NCBI GenBank assembly: GCA_002081555.1
Contig: MZNV01000973.1
Location: forward strand, 1-26,916
DNA: 26,916 bases
DNA from: Protostelium mycophagum
Lineage: Eukaryota > Evosea > Variosea > Protosteliida > Protosteliaceae
Direction: 5' to 3'
The translations under genes were made by a program, and so were the position numbers. Under the pieces are notes generated by a model. It did not search any database. It was not told where the DNA came from and saw only the letters and a list, made by a program, of their open reading frames with translations. Shown here one piece after another: positions 10,273-21,000 of this stretch (position 1 is its first letter; the number at the start of each line of letters is the position of its first letter).

Positions 10273-11753
10273 TCAGTTCTTCATTTCGGGGACAGGCATG
10301 ACCTTGAGCATCTTGGCCAATGGGATTTCTTTCGTTCTGTCGACGTGTTCTCCGGCAGTGACGTGGTCCAAGTGGACAGAGAAAGGGGGGAATTCCAACT
10401 GCAACTTGTAGTAGGACTCATCGATTCTCACGAACCACTTTCCTACAAAATTTCAGACTTTGTATGAGCCAAATAACACAAGAATAATCACCTCTGATAA
10501 CTCTCCATGCCTCGGTAACGATTTCCCAGATGCTCATCTCTCCGAATGCTGCCTCGGTGAGCTCATAGAACTCGATGATCTCGTCGCGAGTGGTGTCATT
10601 GAAGTTGACTCTCTCGAACTCGGAGGAAAACAAGTTGATGGAGTTTCTCTTGAGGGGTTCTTGGGACAACTTGGCGCCCATTCCTGAGATTCAAGTGAAT
10701 ATTTGATGGAGGAGGTTTATACTTACGGCTGACTTCGCCGAATGTGGCCCAGCAGAAATCAAAGCAATCCCAGCCATCGATGAACAACTTGCCTGTGGTT
10801 GTTCATTCAAATTTCAAAATGGCGGGAGACATTTACCTGTGCTGCGCTCCTTGACATTGACCATGTTGTAGAAGCCGTGAGTGGCATTCACCTTGCTGAT
10901 CTGTACACGTAAATTGACAATCTAAAACGATGGAATTTCCTATAATTCTCACGTAATTGTTCATAAAGTCGTTGTACTGAGTTCCGGTGAGGGTAGCCAC
11001 AAGGTCGTTTCCTGCATGAATTTTAATTTTTGAAGATACATTGGCGGGAAAATGTCACCTGCGACCCAGTACTCCTGCCAGATTCCGTTGTAGAGGTAAA
11101 GGGCACCATTATTATCCCATTTCAAGTCCTTTCTTCCATCTTTCTGGACGATCTGCGATACTGTGAGCTGTGAAGCCAGATTTTATTCGCCTTCGAAGTA
11201 GTGAATGTTTGAATGGCTCTGAAAATTAGATACACTAATCATCGCAAAATGTCGCAACGTCTTCGAGAGATCCCGACACATCCAAACATTCTCTATCACA
11301 TGATTTATAATGAAGGAATAATCGAAGAGAGGCGAAAGATATTGATTCATGATGGCTGACCTCTGGGAATAAGTTTGAGCGGAAAAAGTTGTTGGCATCG
11401 TAGTTGAAGGTGAAGGAATCATTGTTATTGCTGTCTTGAATCAGAATCACGATGGTAAACATAATCTCCCCACCGGTTGACAATACCGAGAGCACCATGA
11501 TACAGACCGAGATAACTCAACCAGTCTCCGTAGCTCGCCTTCAACAAAGGAGCCACCAGATAGTAGAGCTCTACTCTGTCACCTATTCCTGCATCAGAAA
11601 TATCACATTTTCATTCAGATATAGAAGAAATGAACCTGGTTGAGCAGCGGGGATGGTTTTGTAGTCGATGGGATCCCAATTGTATTTATCCTGAGCGGCA
11701 TAAGAACAGGCCACCAGAACGAAAAGCAGAGCTGCGACTTTCGAGAACGCCAT
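10273..11753 (-). CDS. CLN5: CLN5-like lysosomal protein, 320 aa
   Basis: Exons in coding order: 11753-11636, 11588-11474, 11430-11361, 11167-11059, 11011-10953, 10900-10837, 10792-10727, 10683-10492, 10442-10273. A signal peptide (MAFSKVAALLFVLVACSYAA) starts the protein. Similarity to human CLN5 runs through VELYYLVAPLLKASYGD, LYHGALGI, the NNGALYLYNG region, THGFYNMVNVK, FIDGWDCFDFCWATF and GKWFVRID. CLN5 has an NlpC/P60-like fold with catalytic His (in HDAIGF) and Cys (in YDCSKF) and is reported to make bis(monoacylglycero)phosphate in lysosomes; the equivalents here are His70 and Cys188, both kept. Apparent frame breaks in exons 2-4 vanish with a 43-nt intron and one longer intron, so the gene looks intact. 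AATAAA is 4 nt past the stop. Loss of human CLN5 causes neuronal ceroid lipofuscinosis. Family call is firm; the enzyme activity here is inferred. Confidence 0.82.
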
Positions 11754-11974
11754 CTTGGGGTGTATGGAAGTCTGTTTCGCCTCGCTTTGATATCGTCGCG
11801 ATAAATCCGACAGAATTTTGGTTGACACCCGATGTTTCCGGACAAGCCTCTCCTGACGCGTTGAAATGTGCAGCAAAGAGACAATGCCGATGATCTCTCA
11901 AGTTGACGTCACAGAGGCAGATGATCACTCTCATCAAATGTGTAGGTGAACAATAAGACAGAGTGTTTATTCCC

Positions 11975-14538
11975 TCAGTTGACCTGCACGTAACCCTCTT
12001 CTGGTGGCACTCCTTCATTTTTCATCAGCACGACTACAACGGCGCAGATATATCTACAACACGTGTCACAGAGACAAGTGATGATGTCACAATATGCAAT
12101 ATTATTTTTCAGCTTTGCTGCACAACTCTTTCGTGTCTGCATTGTCACCACCGCAAGGGGTGCAGAAAATCAACACCCCTGTATTCGTAGTATTGTCATG
12201 ATGTCGTATATAGATATCTCACCTTCGGTCTTGTCTGGAAAACCCAAAAAGAGGTAGTGGAAGGTGAATCGAACCACCTCCCAAAGCTTACCCCAGAAAC
12301 GGAAGACAATCAGACCTGGAGACGTCAGTCATGAGATGTCATGCGAGATATCTTACCTGTCATGATGACAACAAGACCCAAGACATCGGTGTATTTGAAG
12401 TCGGTGTGGCCTGGAATGGGCAAGGCGAATGCGACATTGGACAATGGAACGATGATGGTCATGGCGAGCCACAAAAGGTTGGCACTTCCGTACTGTTTTG
12501 GTTCAGACAATGGTCTATAGACGTGCTTTACGCTGTGTAACGTGTAAAAACCGCGGCAGAGCCGCAGTACAAACATCATAAGGATCATTGTAAAGAAATA
12601 CCTTGAGGATCATGATGATCAGAATGTTGTACAACACGTTGAAAGTGATGTACAAGTTGACCAAAAGTGGCGCCAAACCACAATCATCGTTGTGCACGTT
12701 GGGGTCCTGTTTTCGTCAGAAATATGTACATCTACAACGAGGGAAAACCGCTACTTACTGTGGAGGAGATGGAATTTATTCCAACGTAACATCTCATTCC
12801 GTCCCAGAAATTTCCCGGAATTTCGGAGGGTTTCAAGTTGGATGCGTAACCTGAAATTTCTCAGAATTTTCCCTAGTTGTAACATGATTCACCGAGATAT
12901 TGCGAATTTTCTACGAAAAAGTAAAGAGAGTTCTGAGAAAATTACCTGAAGGAACGGCAAGGGGCAAGAGCACCAAGAATTGGTAGATGGCAACCCACCC
13001 GTTAAGATACACGACGTCTATTTCTGTCTCACCAAGAGCCTGGCACAAGTTAGTTGCATATTTATTTTGTGTTGCGCCAGTAGCAGGGCTGCAGGCCTTT
13101 ACGTGGGATCATTCTACAAAAACTAAAATATGTTTTCGCACTGCAGCTGCGGCACAGCCGCACCAAGACAACTGGTTGAAGCTGCAGCTACAGATCTGCA
13201 ATTAGTGTGATGCAACACCGCAAAAAATCTCAATCGCACTTTGTCGTTGTAGATGATCAGAAACCGTTGTAGATTATGAAAATTCTAGGAAAAATCACCT
13301 TCTCTTTGTAGACGGAAGACAAAGTCATGGGGATACAGGAACAAATCAACACAGCAATCCAAATCAATTCCTGCAGAAATCAGAATCTTCTCAGAAATTT
13401 CCAAATCATTTCAAAGAAATCTCAAGAATATTTTCTTGTGAAATAAAACACTCAAGTGCATTTTTACAAAACACTGTTTCTCCATGATTTGAAATTTCCA
13501 TGAGATTTTAAAATTACACTGTTGCTGCTTCCTGCGACTCCTTTCTCCGTGACTTGGGGTAATATGATCACGATCAACAGACCCACGATCACGATGAGTG
13601 CTCCGACATAGTGTTGCCATTCGTATTTAGCCTGTCAAAAGTGTCAGAATTGGCAGGTAACACGAAGAAAAGAGTGATGATGGAGAGTTCATGCAACTCC
13701 TGCCTCTGGAAACTTTGACCTGCAGAATCACGTCTGCGGCTCCGCCGCACATCTTTAAAACAAAAATGGATGTCAAGATGGATGATGGAATTGTCTTCAT
13801 CTTTTGAAGGAATTATCTCTTCACGCACCTTCAGAAGGAATTTGGAGATAATCATGGACACGGGGATGGCCGATTGCATAATGAGAATGATCACAGGTCC
13901 GGAGGAAATGTAATTAGTAGCGAAGGATTGCATGATACCTGTGGGGTCAGAGAAGATGCAAGTGAGGTTCAACGTTTGTCAACACGAGATGATTTGGGGT
14001 TAATGTAAATTTTCCCGCGTAGCACATATGGAACATGTAAAATGGAATGTAAAAGTACCTGCAATTCCATCTAAACCACCCATCACACCAAATTTATACC
14101 AGGGGATGGCTCGCTGCTCAGGTGTGATCATAGATCCATATCTAGTTGTCTATGAGGATGGTATGCACAAGGGAATTCCAAATCACCTGATCATTGGCCA
14201 AATGTAGGCGAAACTAAGAGGAATATAGATGAATGTGGTGTACATTGACTGGAAATAGGGATAGTTATACATGGGAAACGTCTGCAAAGGGTGTCGGAAC
14301 AACATTGCATTCTCTCCATCATCATATTTACCTGGAGTTTGGAGAGAACTTTGTTTCCTAAACCGATAACAACCATGAGGACGAAACTAATGGCAAGCAT
14401 CTATAGAGGTTATTGACTGTATCCCCCTCAATGACTCACTCTCTGCTTTTTGGCATCGTCAATCTCTTTGTTGGGATCAGCGACAATCTGAGCCTCTAAG
14501 AGGGGCTTGTCCTCCGCATCCTCAGGTCCCTTCGCCAT
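11975..14538 (-). CDS. CRT-like vacuolar/lysosomal transporter (DMT superfamily), 406 aa
   Basis: Exons in coding order: 14538-14440, 14400-14332, 14281-14187, 14141-14059, 13938-13829, 13631-13518, 13370-13299, 13039-12946, 12850-12759, 12706-12602, 12492-12357, 12315-12223, 12033-11975; all phases close. It resembles the Plasmodium chloroquine resistance transporter and the Dictyostelium crt homologues: IYIPLSFAYIWPMIRYG, ITPEQRAIPWYKFGVMGGLDG (split), SGPVIILIMQSAIPVSMIIS, CIPMTLSSVYKEK, DVVYLNGWVAIYQF and LPLAVPS. The predicted fold is about ten membrane helices. These carriers move amino acids, peptides or glutathione across vacuole or lysosome membranes. The cytosolic N-terminus has EDKPLL (an acidic dileucine sorting motif), which fits lysosomal delivery. 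AATAAA is 4-9 nt after the stop. It starts 125 bp after the REEP-like stop. The last, very short exon follows CGTTGTAG and is the least certain. Confidence 0.87.
12553..13749. repeat. Three GC-rich 15-bp hairpins in CRT-like introns
   Basis: GCGGCAGAGCCGC (12553-12565), TGCGGCACAGCCGCA (13148-13162) and TGCGGCTCCGCCGCA (13735-13749) are perfect or near-perfect 6-bp stems with a 3-nt loop that differs each time. A fourth is at 22327-22341 in an exportin-T intron. They stand out from the AT-rich intron sequence. See findings. Confidence 0.7.
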
Positions 14539-14662
14539 TCCTTGTCTGTGATGATATGATCGGATGGAAACACCGCCGAACCATTTTTTTCTGAAACACA
14601 ACCCGACATGATGCAGAATGACGACCTCTCCATTTATTTTATTCAACAAGGGTATGATTTGG

Positions 14663-15889
14663 TCATTGTTCTTTGGTGTCCGTTTCTGTTTCTATTGTAG
14701 AGAGGTCTGCAACCTTCACCATTTTTCTTCTACTTCTTAATGCCTTAGACTTTTCAGTACATTTACACAATAAAAATTTCTAATTTTAAACTCGAGATTT
14801 TAGGATTTCCCGCCAAATTGCAGAGAATTTTCATGGAATTCTCACCTCTTGCTCTGGTACATAAAGGCCCACCTCATCTTCTGAGCTGGCGACCTGCGCT
14901 TCTTGTCTATCTAAATTCCTAGAAAGTCTCTTGCTGCGTCTGTCCGGGTCCAAGCGCGAGTGGCGAGTTCTCAAATTGCTAGGGGCAGCGGGGGCTTTCT
15001 GAAGGTGTGAGAAAAATATTTTTATTCGTCTACAACGGTGTAGAAGATTACAAAGATTCTTTCAATTTTGTAAAAATATCTCAAGTGATTTTTTGAAATC
15101 GATTGGTTTTGCGTTGTACAGAGGAGTCACGTTAAAAGCCGCATATGATGCGGTATGTTACCGCAATCGCTTACCTTCTCGAAACCTCGCTTGACTACAC
15201 CCCAAGACAGTGTGCAGAGTGCGCCACCCCAGGACACCACCTGATGTAAGGTGTTCTCTTTGAGATCTTTGAGGCTTTTGTCGATGGCTTCTTCATGTTG
15301 GCACAGACTCGGTTCTATATAACTCCCAAATAAGATTTCAGCACCCTACAAAACATTTAGATCTGGATTGAAGATGATTGGAAATAAAATATTGGAGTGT
15401 TTCTTGCGACTATTGCAGCCATGATAAACTCGCCTGTTAGTATTCCATGAGGAGTTGAGAATGATGATGAGAAAAAGTGGAAAATGTACATATCATTTAC
15501 CTTGGAATAAGTGAGCCAGGCAAGAAACACGATCTTGATCTCGTAGTAAAATGGAATGGCATGCACAAGGACATCGACATAAAATTCCAGAATAGATAAT
15601 AGACCGACTACGATCCAATAATGGAGTAGTCTTTTCTGATCATCTAATTCCCTATAGAATTGAAGAGGTGACATGTTGATGCCTTGAAAAATGAGTTTTA
15701 ACAAAGCCAAGTCGCTTAATCACCTGTGGATGAATGCGGATCATACGATGATAGTGTGTTCTTTTTTAAACTCTTCCATGTTTGATACGCTGGAGCGAGA
15801 TATAGTATGATGATGCTGATGATTGTCAAATACAACTAGAAATGATACTAAACTCACCATATGTTCTTTGAGACAAAATATCCCAACAT
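14663..15889 (-). CDS. REEP/HVA22/Yop1-family ER-shaping protein, 236 aa
   Basis: Exons in coding order: 15889-15858, 15815-15724, 15682-15501, 15345-15175, 14998-14846, 14743-14663; all phases close. It has the TB2/DP1/HVA22 fold: a first hydrophobic hairpin ending LYLAPAYQTWKSLK (15-28), then YWIVVGLLSILEFYVDVL and IPFYYEIKIVFLAWLTYSKG (63-103), then GAEILFGSYIEPSL and a coiled segment EEAIDKSLKDLKEN. It is nearest the REEP1-4 type, which has the longer C-terminal tail. The tail (160-236) is basic (RRSKRLSR), then acidic, and may bind microtubules or be regulatory, which is inference. Such proteins curve ER membranes into tubules. Exons 1-3 and part of intron 3 are in a perfect tandem duplication, so a second start exists at 16446. 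AATAAA follows the stop. Confidence 0.85.
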
Positions 15890-16544
15890 GTTTCGTGTTT
15901 GTTGTTTTTATGCCGATCGTGGTGAGGAATGCTTGGAATGGATTTTGATCCACGAGGCCTCAAATTTCCAGTTCAAATAATGCCCAACGCCTGTTAGTAT
16001 TCCATGAGGAGTTGAGAATGATGATGAGAAAAAGTGGAAAATGTACATATCATTTACCTTGGAATAAGTGAGCCAGGCAAGAAACACGATCTTGATCTCG
16101 TAGTAAAATGGAATGGCATGCACAAGGACATCGACATAAAATTCCAGAATAGATAATAGACCGACTACGATCCAATAATGGAGTAGTCTTTTCTGATCAT
16201 CTAATTCCCTATAGAATTGAAGAGGTGACATGTTGATGCCTTGAAAAATGAGTTTTAACAAAGCCAAGTCGCTTAATCACCTGTGGATGAATGCGGATCA
16301 TACGATGATAGTGTGTTCTTTTTTAAACTCTTCCATGTTTGATACGCTGGAGCGAGATATAGTATGATGATGCTGATGATTGTCAAATACAACTAGAAAT
16401 GATACTAAACTCACCATATGTTCTTTGAGACAAAATATCCCAACATGTTTCGTGTTTGTTGTTTTTATGCCGATCGTGGTGAGGAATGCTTGGAATGGAT
16501 TTTGATCCACGAGGCCTCAAATTTCCAGTTCAAATAATGCCCAA
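15431..16544. repeat. Perfect tandem duplication, two 557-bp units
   Basis: Unit 15431-15987 and unit 15988-16544 appear identical base for base, joined directly without a spacer. Each unit runs from inside intron 3 of the REEP-like gene through exons 3, 2 and 1 and about 98 bp upstream of the ATG. Outside the units the flanks differ (15430 against 15987; 16545 against 15988). No microhomology or element is apparent at the junction. Identity implies either a very recent event or an assembly artefact. Confidence 0.93.
16058..16446 (-). CDS. Second copy of REEP-like exons 1-3 (5' partial gene or alternative start)
   Basis: Exons 16446-16415, 16372-16281 and 16239-16058 repeat exons 1-3 of the gene that ends at 14663. 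They encode 102 residues from MLGYFVSKN to TYSK and end in phase 0 with a normal donor site. The copy has no own exon 4, because its intron 3 is cut at the duplication junction. If transcribed, exon 3 here could splice over the inner copy to the shared acceptor before 15345 in frame, giving exactly the same 236-residue protein. If it is not spliced on, the frame continues into intron 3 and the junction for a few codons. Confidence 0.65.
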
Positions 16545-16867
16545 AATTTTAGACAACACAACCGACGCGTTGTTTGGAAACCCGTCGATTAATAAAAGTT
16601 TAAAATTAAATTAAAATTGAAATGACATCGACAAATTTTCCCTCTGCGAAAGGCTGACTTGAGAAAATTCAAGAAAAAATCAATCAGGTTGTCGACTACT
16701 GCTTCGATTTTCTCTTGTTTAAAATTAATTATAGAATCAATGTAAGGACATGAAAACTTCATGCGTCCATCGACGGAGCTCTGGGTGCGGTTCGAGAGTT
16801 GGCTCATCGAAGAAGGGGACGTTGCTCTGGTTAGCGAAGCATCCAAAAAGATGTCTTGAATTGAAAA
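16545..16867. other. Short intergenic region, REEP-like upstream to tRNA
   Basis: This holds the upstream sequence of the duplicated REEP-like 5' unit and the DNA downstream of the tRNA gene. AT-rich stretches occur near 16590-16615. A minus-strand open frame across it simply runs antisense through the tRNA gene and is not believed. Confidence 0.4.
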
Positions 16868-16938
16868 GGTCCTACCCGGGTTCGAACCGGGGTCTGCAGG
16901 GTCAAAACCTGCCGTGCTAACCACTACACTATAGAACC
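16868..16938 (-). tRNA. tRNA-Gln (anticodon TTG)
   Basis: Read on the minus strand, the 71-nt sequence folds as a standard tRNA: acceptor GGTTCTA pairs with TAGGACC (one T-G wobble), D-arm region GTGTAGTGGTTAGCAC (Pol III A box), anticodon stem GCAGG/CCTGC with loop TTTTGAC, T-arm CCGGGTTCGAACCCGG type (B box). The anticodon TTG lies at 16903-16905 and reads CAA, glutamine. The GGTTCTAtaGTGTAGTGG start is typical of eukaryotic tRNA-Gln. No intron, and CCA is not encoded, as in eukaryotes. Confidence 0.96.
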
Positions 16939-17276
16939 AGATGCGACTCACCGGTCGCTGATTGAAAAATCAAATCATATTGCAAGATGATGATTATTTT
17001 AGCACATGAAGTGGACCTGCTGTCGCCGCGGTGAACTCTCTGCAAAGCATGCATACAGCGTCGTCAGCTTGAAATGGCCAAGCTCATGAGCACCAAATTT
17101 TAATAGATTAATACAGCAAATGTTTCCTTCAAACCCTTGGGATTATCCATCATATATTCTTGTCTCAATTGAGACAAGAGTCCGCGGACAGCGATGTTAC
17201 CATCAATTGGAAAACTTGTCTCGGAAACAACGGTGTAGTCGAAAACCATCGTTTATCTCCTCGGGAGTGTTAATAA
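16939..17276. other. Intergenic region with a 49-aa minus ORF and a 22-bp palindrome
   Basis: A minus-strand frame from ATG at 17249 to the stop at 17100-17102 encodes 49 residues (starts MVFDYTVVSETSFPIDGN). I do not recognise it; it could be a tiny gene, a first exon or chance. Inside it, 17158-17179 is a perfect 22-bp palindrome (TCTTGTCTCAA and its complement). No other gene is evident. Confidence 0.35.
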
Positions 17277-17648
17277 CCTTCCGAAACTTCTAGAAGACAG
17301 AGAGGTGAGTCAGATGGCATTCTTGCGTCTTTATGCTGCTCATACCTACACACGTTCGTCGATCCTTATGTCCCTTTCGATCTCTCCCATGCAAAACCAA
17401 CTGGACCTTGCCAATCCGCCGACGGGGTTCTTTACCAGTCCGTTTACGCTGTTGGCTGTGTAACTCACGACAGAACCAAGGTCATCTACTTTGGGATGTT
17501 GGTAGATCTGCCCAGTGAGTTTGTTGAAGAGGCAAGTGCCCATTGTGCAGTGACTACCATTTGGATTTCTGAATTCAAGGCTGAAACACCCGATTCTGTG
17601 GCAAAACTAGTCCAAATCCCCTCTCAATGTTACGGCAAGAAACAGTAA
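17277..17648 (+). CDS. Unassigned ORF, probable coding 3' part, start unresolved
   Basis: A frame open for 123 codons between a stop at 17274-17276 and the TAA at 17646-17648. The last 97 residues (from FVDPYVPFDLSHAKPTGPC, TTC at 17355) look like coding sequence: varied composition, C/T-ending codons and four Cys. There is no ATG in this frame; the ATG at 17314 is in another frame, and no upstream exon with matching GT-AG signals was found. It may be the last exon of a secreted or cytosolic protein with a missed short first exon, or a decayed gene. Family unknown. Confidence 0.4.
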   Translation, partial: PSETSRRQRGESDGILASLCCSYLHTFVDPYVPFDLSHAKPTGPCQSADGVLYQSVYAVGCVTHDRTKVIYFGMLVDLPSEFVEEASAHCAVTTIWISEFKAETPDSVAKLVQIPSQCYGKKQ

Positions 17649-18007
17649 ACGCTGCACCTTGCGGTGCAATTTAGCTCGATATATATTAGCTATTTTTTGT
17701 TCTTTATTGTAGTGTACCAAAAATTTCCAACCAGCTCACAGATTAAACTTATCAAAGTTTAGACCAAGAGTCACACACGATTCATCACAGCACGTTGTAA
17801 TCGGAAGTTCGCTGTTCAGAAATCAAACGGTGAAAAGCCTGAAAAAACACGAATACCATCTACAACGCCGATTTCGTTTTTCCTTCAACCACGTGACCGC
17901 ATCATCGCGGATCTTTCTTACCTTCAAAGCATCTCCTCCATCGAAATATTTCTAGAAGAGACAACAACTGAGCAAAGGCCTAGAATATATAGATATAAGA
18001 TAACAAA
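17649..18007 (+). promoter_or_regulatory. Upstream region of the exportin-T gene
   Basis: It contains a small GC hairpin just after the preceding stop (GCACC/GGTGC near 17655-17668), one ATCTACAACG motif (17858-17867) and an AT-rich GAATATATAGATATAAGATA stretch at about 17982-18001 directly before the ATG at 18008, a candidate TATA-like element. No open frame of note. Confidence 0.4.
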
Positions 18008-21000
18008 ATGGATGAGTTCGAATCAGCCGTTATGGTTGGGTTCACTCCATCTGCAGACGGTAAGACGATGACCAATCTGCTCGTTTTTGTTGTTCACTCA
18101 GGCCCGTAAAATCGCCCACATATTAATTTCTCATTTGATTCTGAATTATGGCCCAGCGGCGCTGAAACAGAATGCTGCACAATACTGTGAGTCAGTTAAG
18201 AGGTCACAAGATGGATGGAAATTTTGTCTGGAAAAGTTCTTTCATAGCAGCATAGTAGAAGTCAGATTCTTCTGCCTGGTGGTGATCCAAGACACAATAC
18301 AACATAGGTAGGGTGGCATGTGTCCCTTTGATCTTCAAATGTAATCGATCGATCATGACCAGAATACAGGCACGATGCCCTGACACAAAGCGATCAGCTA
18401 GCACTTCGACAGGCCTTACTGCGTTACATCACAGACATCTTGCCGAAAAATGGGACATCAGAAGGTCTCATAATCAAAAACAAATTCTCGCAGATCTTGG
18501 CACTTTTATTCAAGATGGAATACCCACACAATTGGTCCAACTTTTTCTCTGAAATCTTGGGGTTTCTGAAATTAGGTGGGGGGGGATCTTTCGGTGCTAG
18601 TTGTAGAATGACCACAACAGGACACAGTGCTGTGGATATATTCTTACGCATCATGATCAATATCGATGATGAGATCATCAACCAAGAGATGTTGCGAAAC
18701 ACACAAGAGGTCGCCCGCAGCACCGAAATTGTAAGTCTTTTGTTTGTCATTCATCACGGTAAAATCCTCGGTAATTACCGCGTTCCTTGACGTGAATCTA
18801 CGGATTGCTCCATAATTTTTTAATTTTTCTGACCGTTGTAGAAAGACTTTATGCGAGATCATGCCATTGTAGACGTGGTGTCGACATGGTACCAAATATT
18901 AGAGACGTATAAGGTGAGTTTTCCTCGTAATTTCTCTGACATTTCGCTGAAATTTCGTGTAGAATTCAGATTTGGCACTGTGCGAATCTTGTCTGAACAA
19001 CATCAGTCGTTATATCAGTAAGAAGATTTTTTATTTAATTGATTACGGCCATCTACAACGAACTAATTATTTGTGTTTTCGCTGTCCCACAAAATTTTTT
19101 ATTAAATCATTTCCATCAGATCGAAAAGAAATTGAAACCATAATATCACCTCTGAAAGATGACTTTTAAATTTCACAAATAAAAATAAAATAAAATAAAT
19201 TCTTCAGGCTGGATCGACATCACCCTCATCGCAAATGACCGTTTCGTACCGCTCTTTTTCAATTTTTTGAGTAATGAAGAGCTACGCGAGGAGGCTTCTC
19301 TATGTGTACACGAGCTCGTCTACAAAGGCATGCCTGACCCCGTTGCTAAATTGAACTTGATCAGCCAATTGAAGCTGACGACTGTCTTTATGTCTTTGTC
19401 TATGGTATATTTTTGATTTCATTTCATTTATTTTAATTTTTTAAAATTTTCTTGTCTATATGAAAATTATTTTTGTTCGATTTTTCGAAAATAATCAAGA
19501 ATTACTACAATCTACAACGGCTCAAATATTTAGGACGATGATCCGGACTTTTTGGACGGAGTCGGAAAAATTATAAACACCACCGGTCTCGAAATTCTCT
19601 CGTGCATCAAAGAGGTGAATTTTCCAATAATTTTCCCAAAGAAAATTACATCTACATCTACAAAATAAATCTAAAATAAAATTTACATTTATTGATCAAA
19701 AATATTGAATTTAAATTTTGGAAAAATCAAAAAATAAAAAAAATTGATTTTTACACATGAAGAAATTAATCGTTGTAGTTGACTCAAAGAGGCAACGCTC
19801 CATCAGAGATTTTGACAGGAGCAAGGACGATGCTTGATGAGAATGTCCTGATGACCCTCCGATTCATGGACAATGATGATGACAATGTGTCACAAGGAGT
19901 CTACCCTTTTGCCAACACTTATCTACAGACGGTATGTTGCTCATCTACAACGTTGTAGACGCGAGAATTTGGTCGATCATGTTCACATGAACAGACCTTC
20001 AAAAATTTGGCGGGAAACTGAACCGAAAATTCACAGAAAACTGACGGAAAATTAGCTGAAAAATGGAGTTACGCCCAGACAGCTGGAACAACTGCAAGCG
20101 ATGCTTCCAGTCATCAGAAAGAAGATGTCGTACGATATGTCGTATGACTTTGACAAGCACGATGAGGACGAACAATTTTTCACCAATTTGAGAAAGGTCA
20201 GAAATTTCACATGAATTTCACCTGAATTTCACCGAAATTTCATCTGGATTTATTCATTGGACTACAGCAGGGCTGTAGGATAGTTCAAAGCACTCGCTTT
20301 ATTAAAAATATTTTTTGTATGTTATTGTGTTTCGTTTTTTATTGCATTAAAACCGAGACTTTTCGCGGTATCTTGACGAGAATGATGACGTCACTGATCA
20401 CAAAAAATCACAACGTAATTCCGAGCATCCGAATTTTCTCCGATCTTTCCATGAACAGTCACGTGACCTCGACAGGACCTTGTCAACCTCCTCAAGATGA
20501 TCATGTCCATATCCCCCCAGATGGTGGCACAGTTCGTCCGATCTACAATCGAAACGGTGATTTTAAATTTAGCAAACTCGGCATTCAACACGGTCGAAGT
20601 GTCTATTTATTTATTATTGGCCATGGGAGACGGGGTTGGACAGAATGTCAAAGTCTTGGAGCAATTTTTCGGAGAAGCACTGGTGCTCATCGCCTCCAGC
20701 AGTGAGTTTTTGACAGTTTTCTGGGAATTTTCTGAGAAATTTCTGGTATTTTGACCTATTTCTGGGAATTTTTTGATGGAAAATTACAATGAAATTTGGG
20801 AGAAATTTCGTGAAAAAGTCCAGATATATCTATGTATCCACACAGATCTGTCACATTGACATATTTTGACACCATCACCCGGTATATACGATACCTGCCC
20901 GATAACCCCGATGTTTTGAAGAATATTCTCATCTCTTTCTTCGACGGAAGGTGACGTCATCATTTTTTATTCCAAAAGATTCAATAATTTTATGCGTTAG

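Noticed and set aside
10066-10467. Plus-strand 133-codon ORF
   Set aside because: It is largely antisense to the last exon and intron of the CLN5-like gene and shows no domain.
11168-11474. Frame breaks in the CLN5-like gene (pseudogene)
   Set aside because: A 43-nt intron (11431-11473) and a longer intron (11168-11360) remove every break, and all phases then close.
16298-16510. ORF beginning MDQNPFQ (and its copy at 15741-15953)
   Set aside because: It starts at GTG and spans exon 1, intron 1 and exon 2 of the REEP-like gene in a wrong frame.
16589-16951. Minus-strand 120-codon ORF
   Set aside because: It runs through the tRNA-Gln gene on the same strand and has no independent support.
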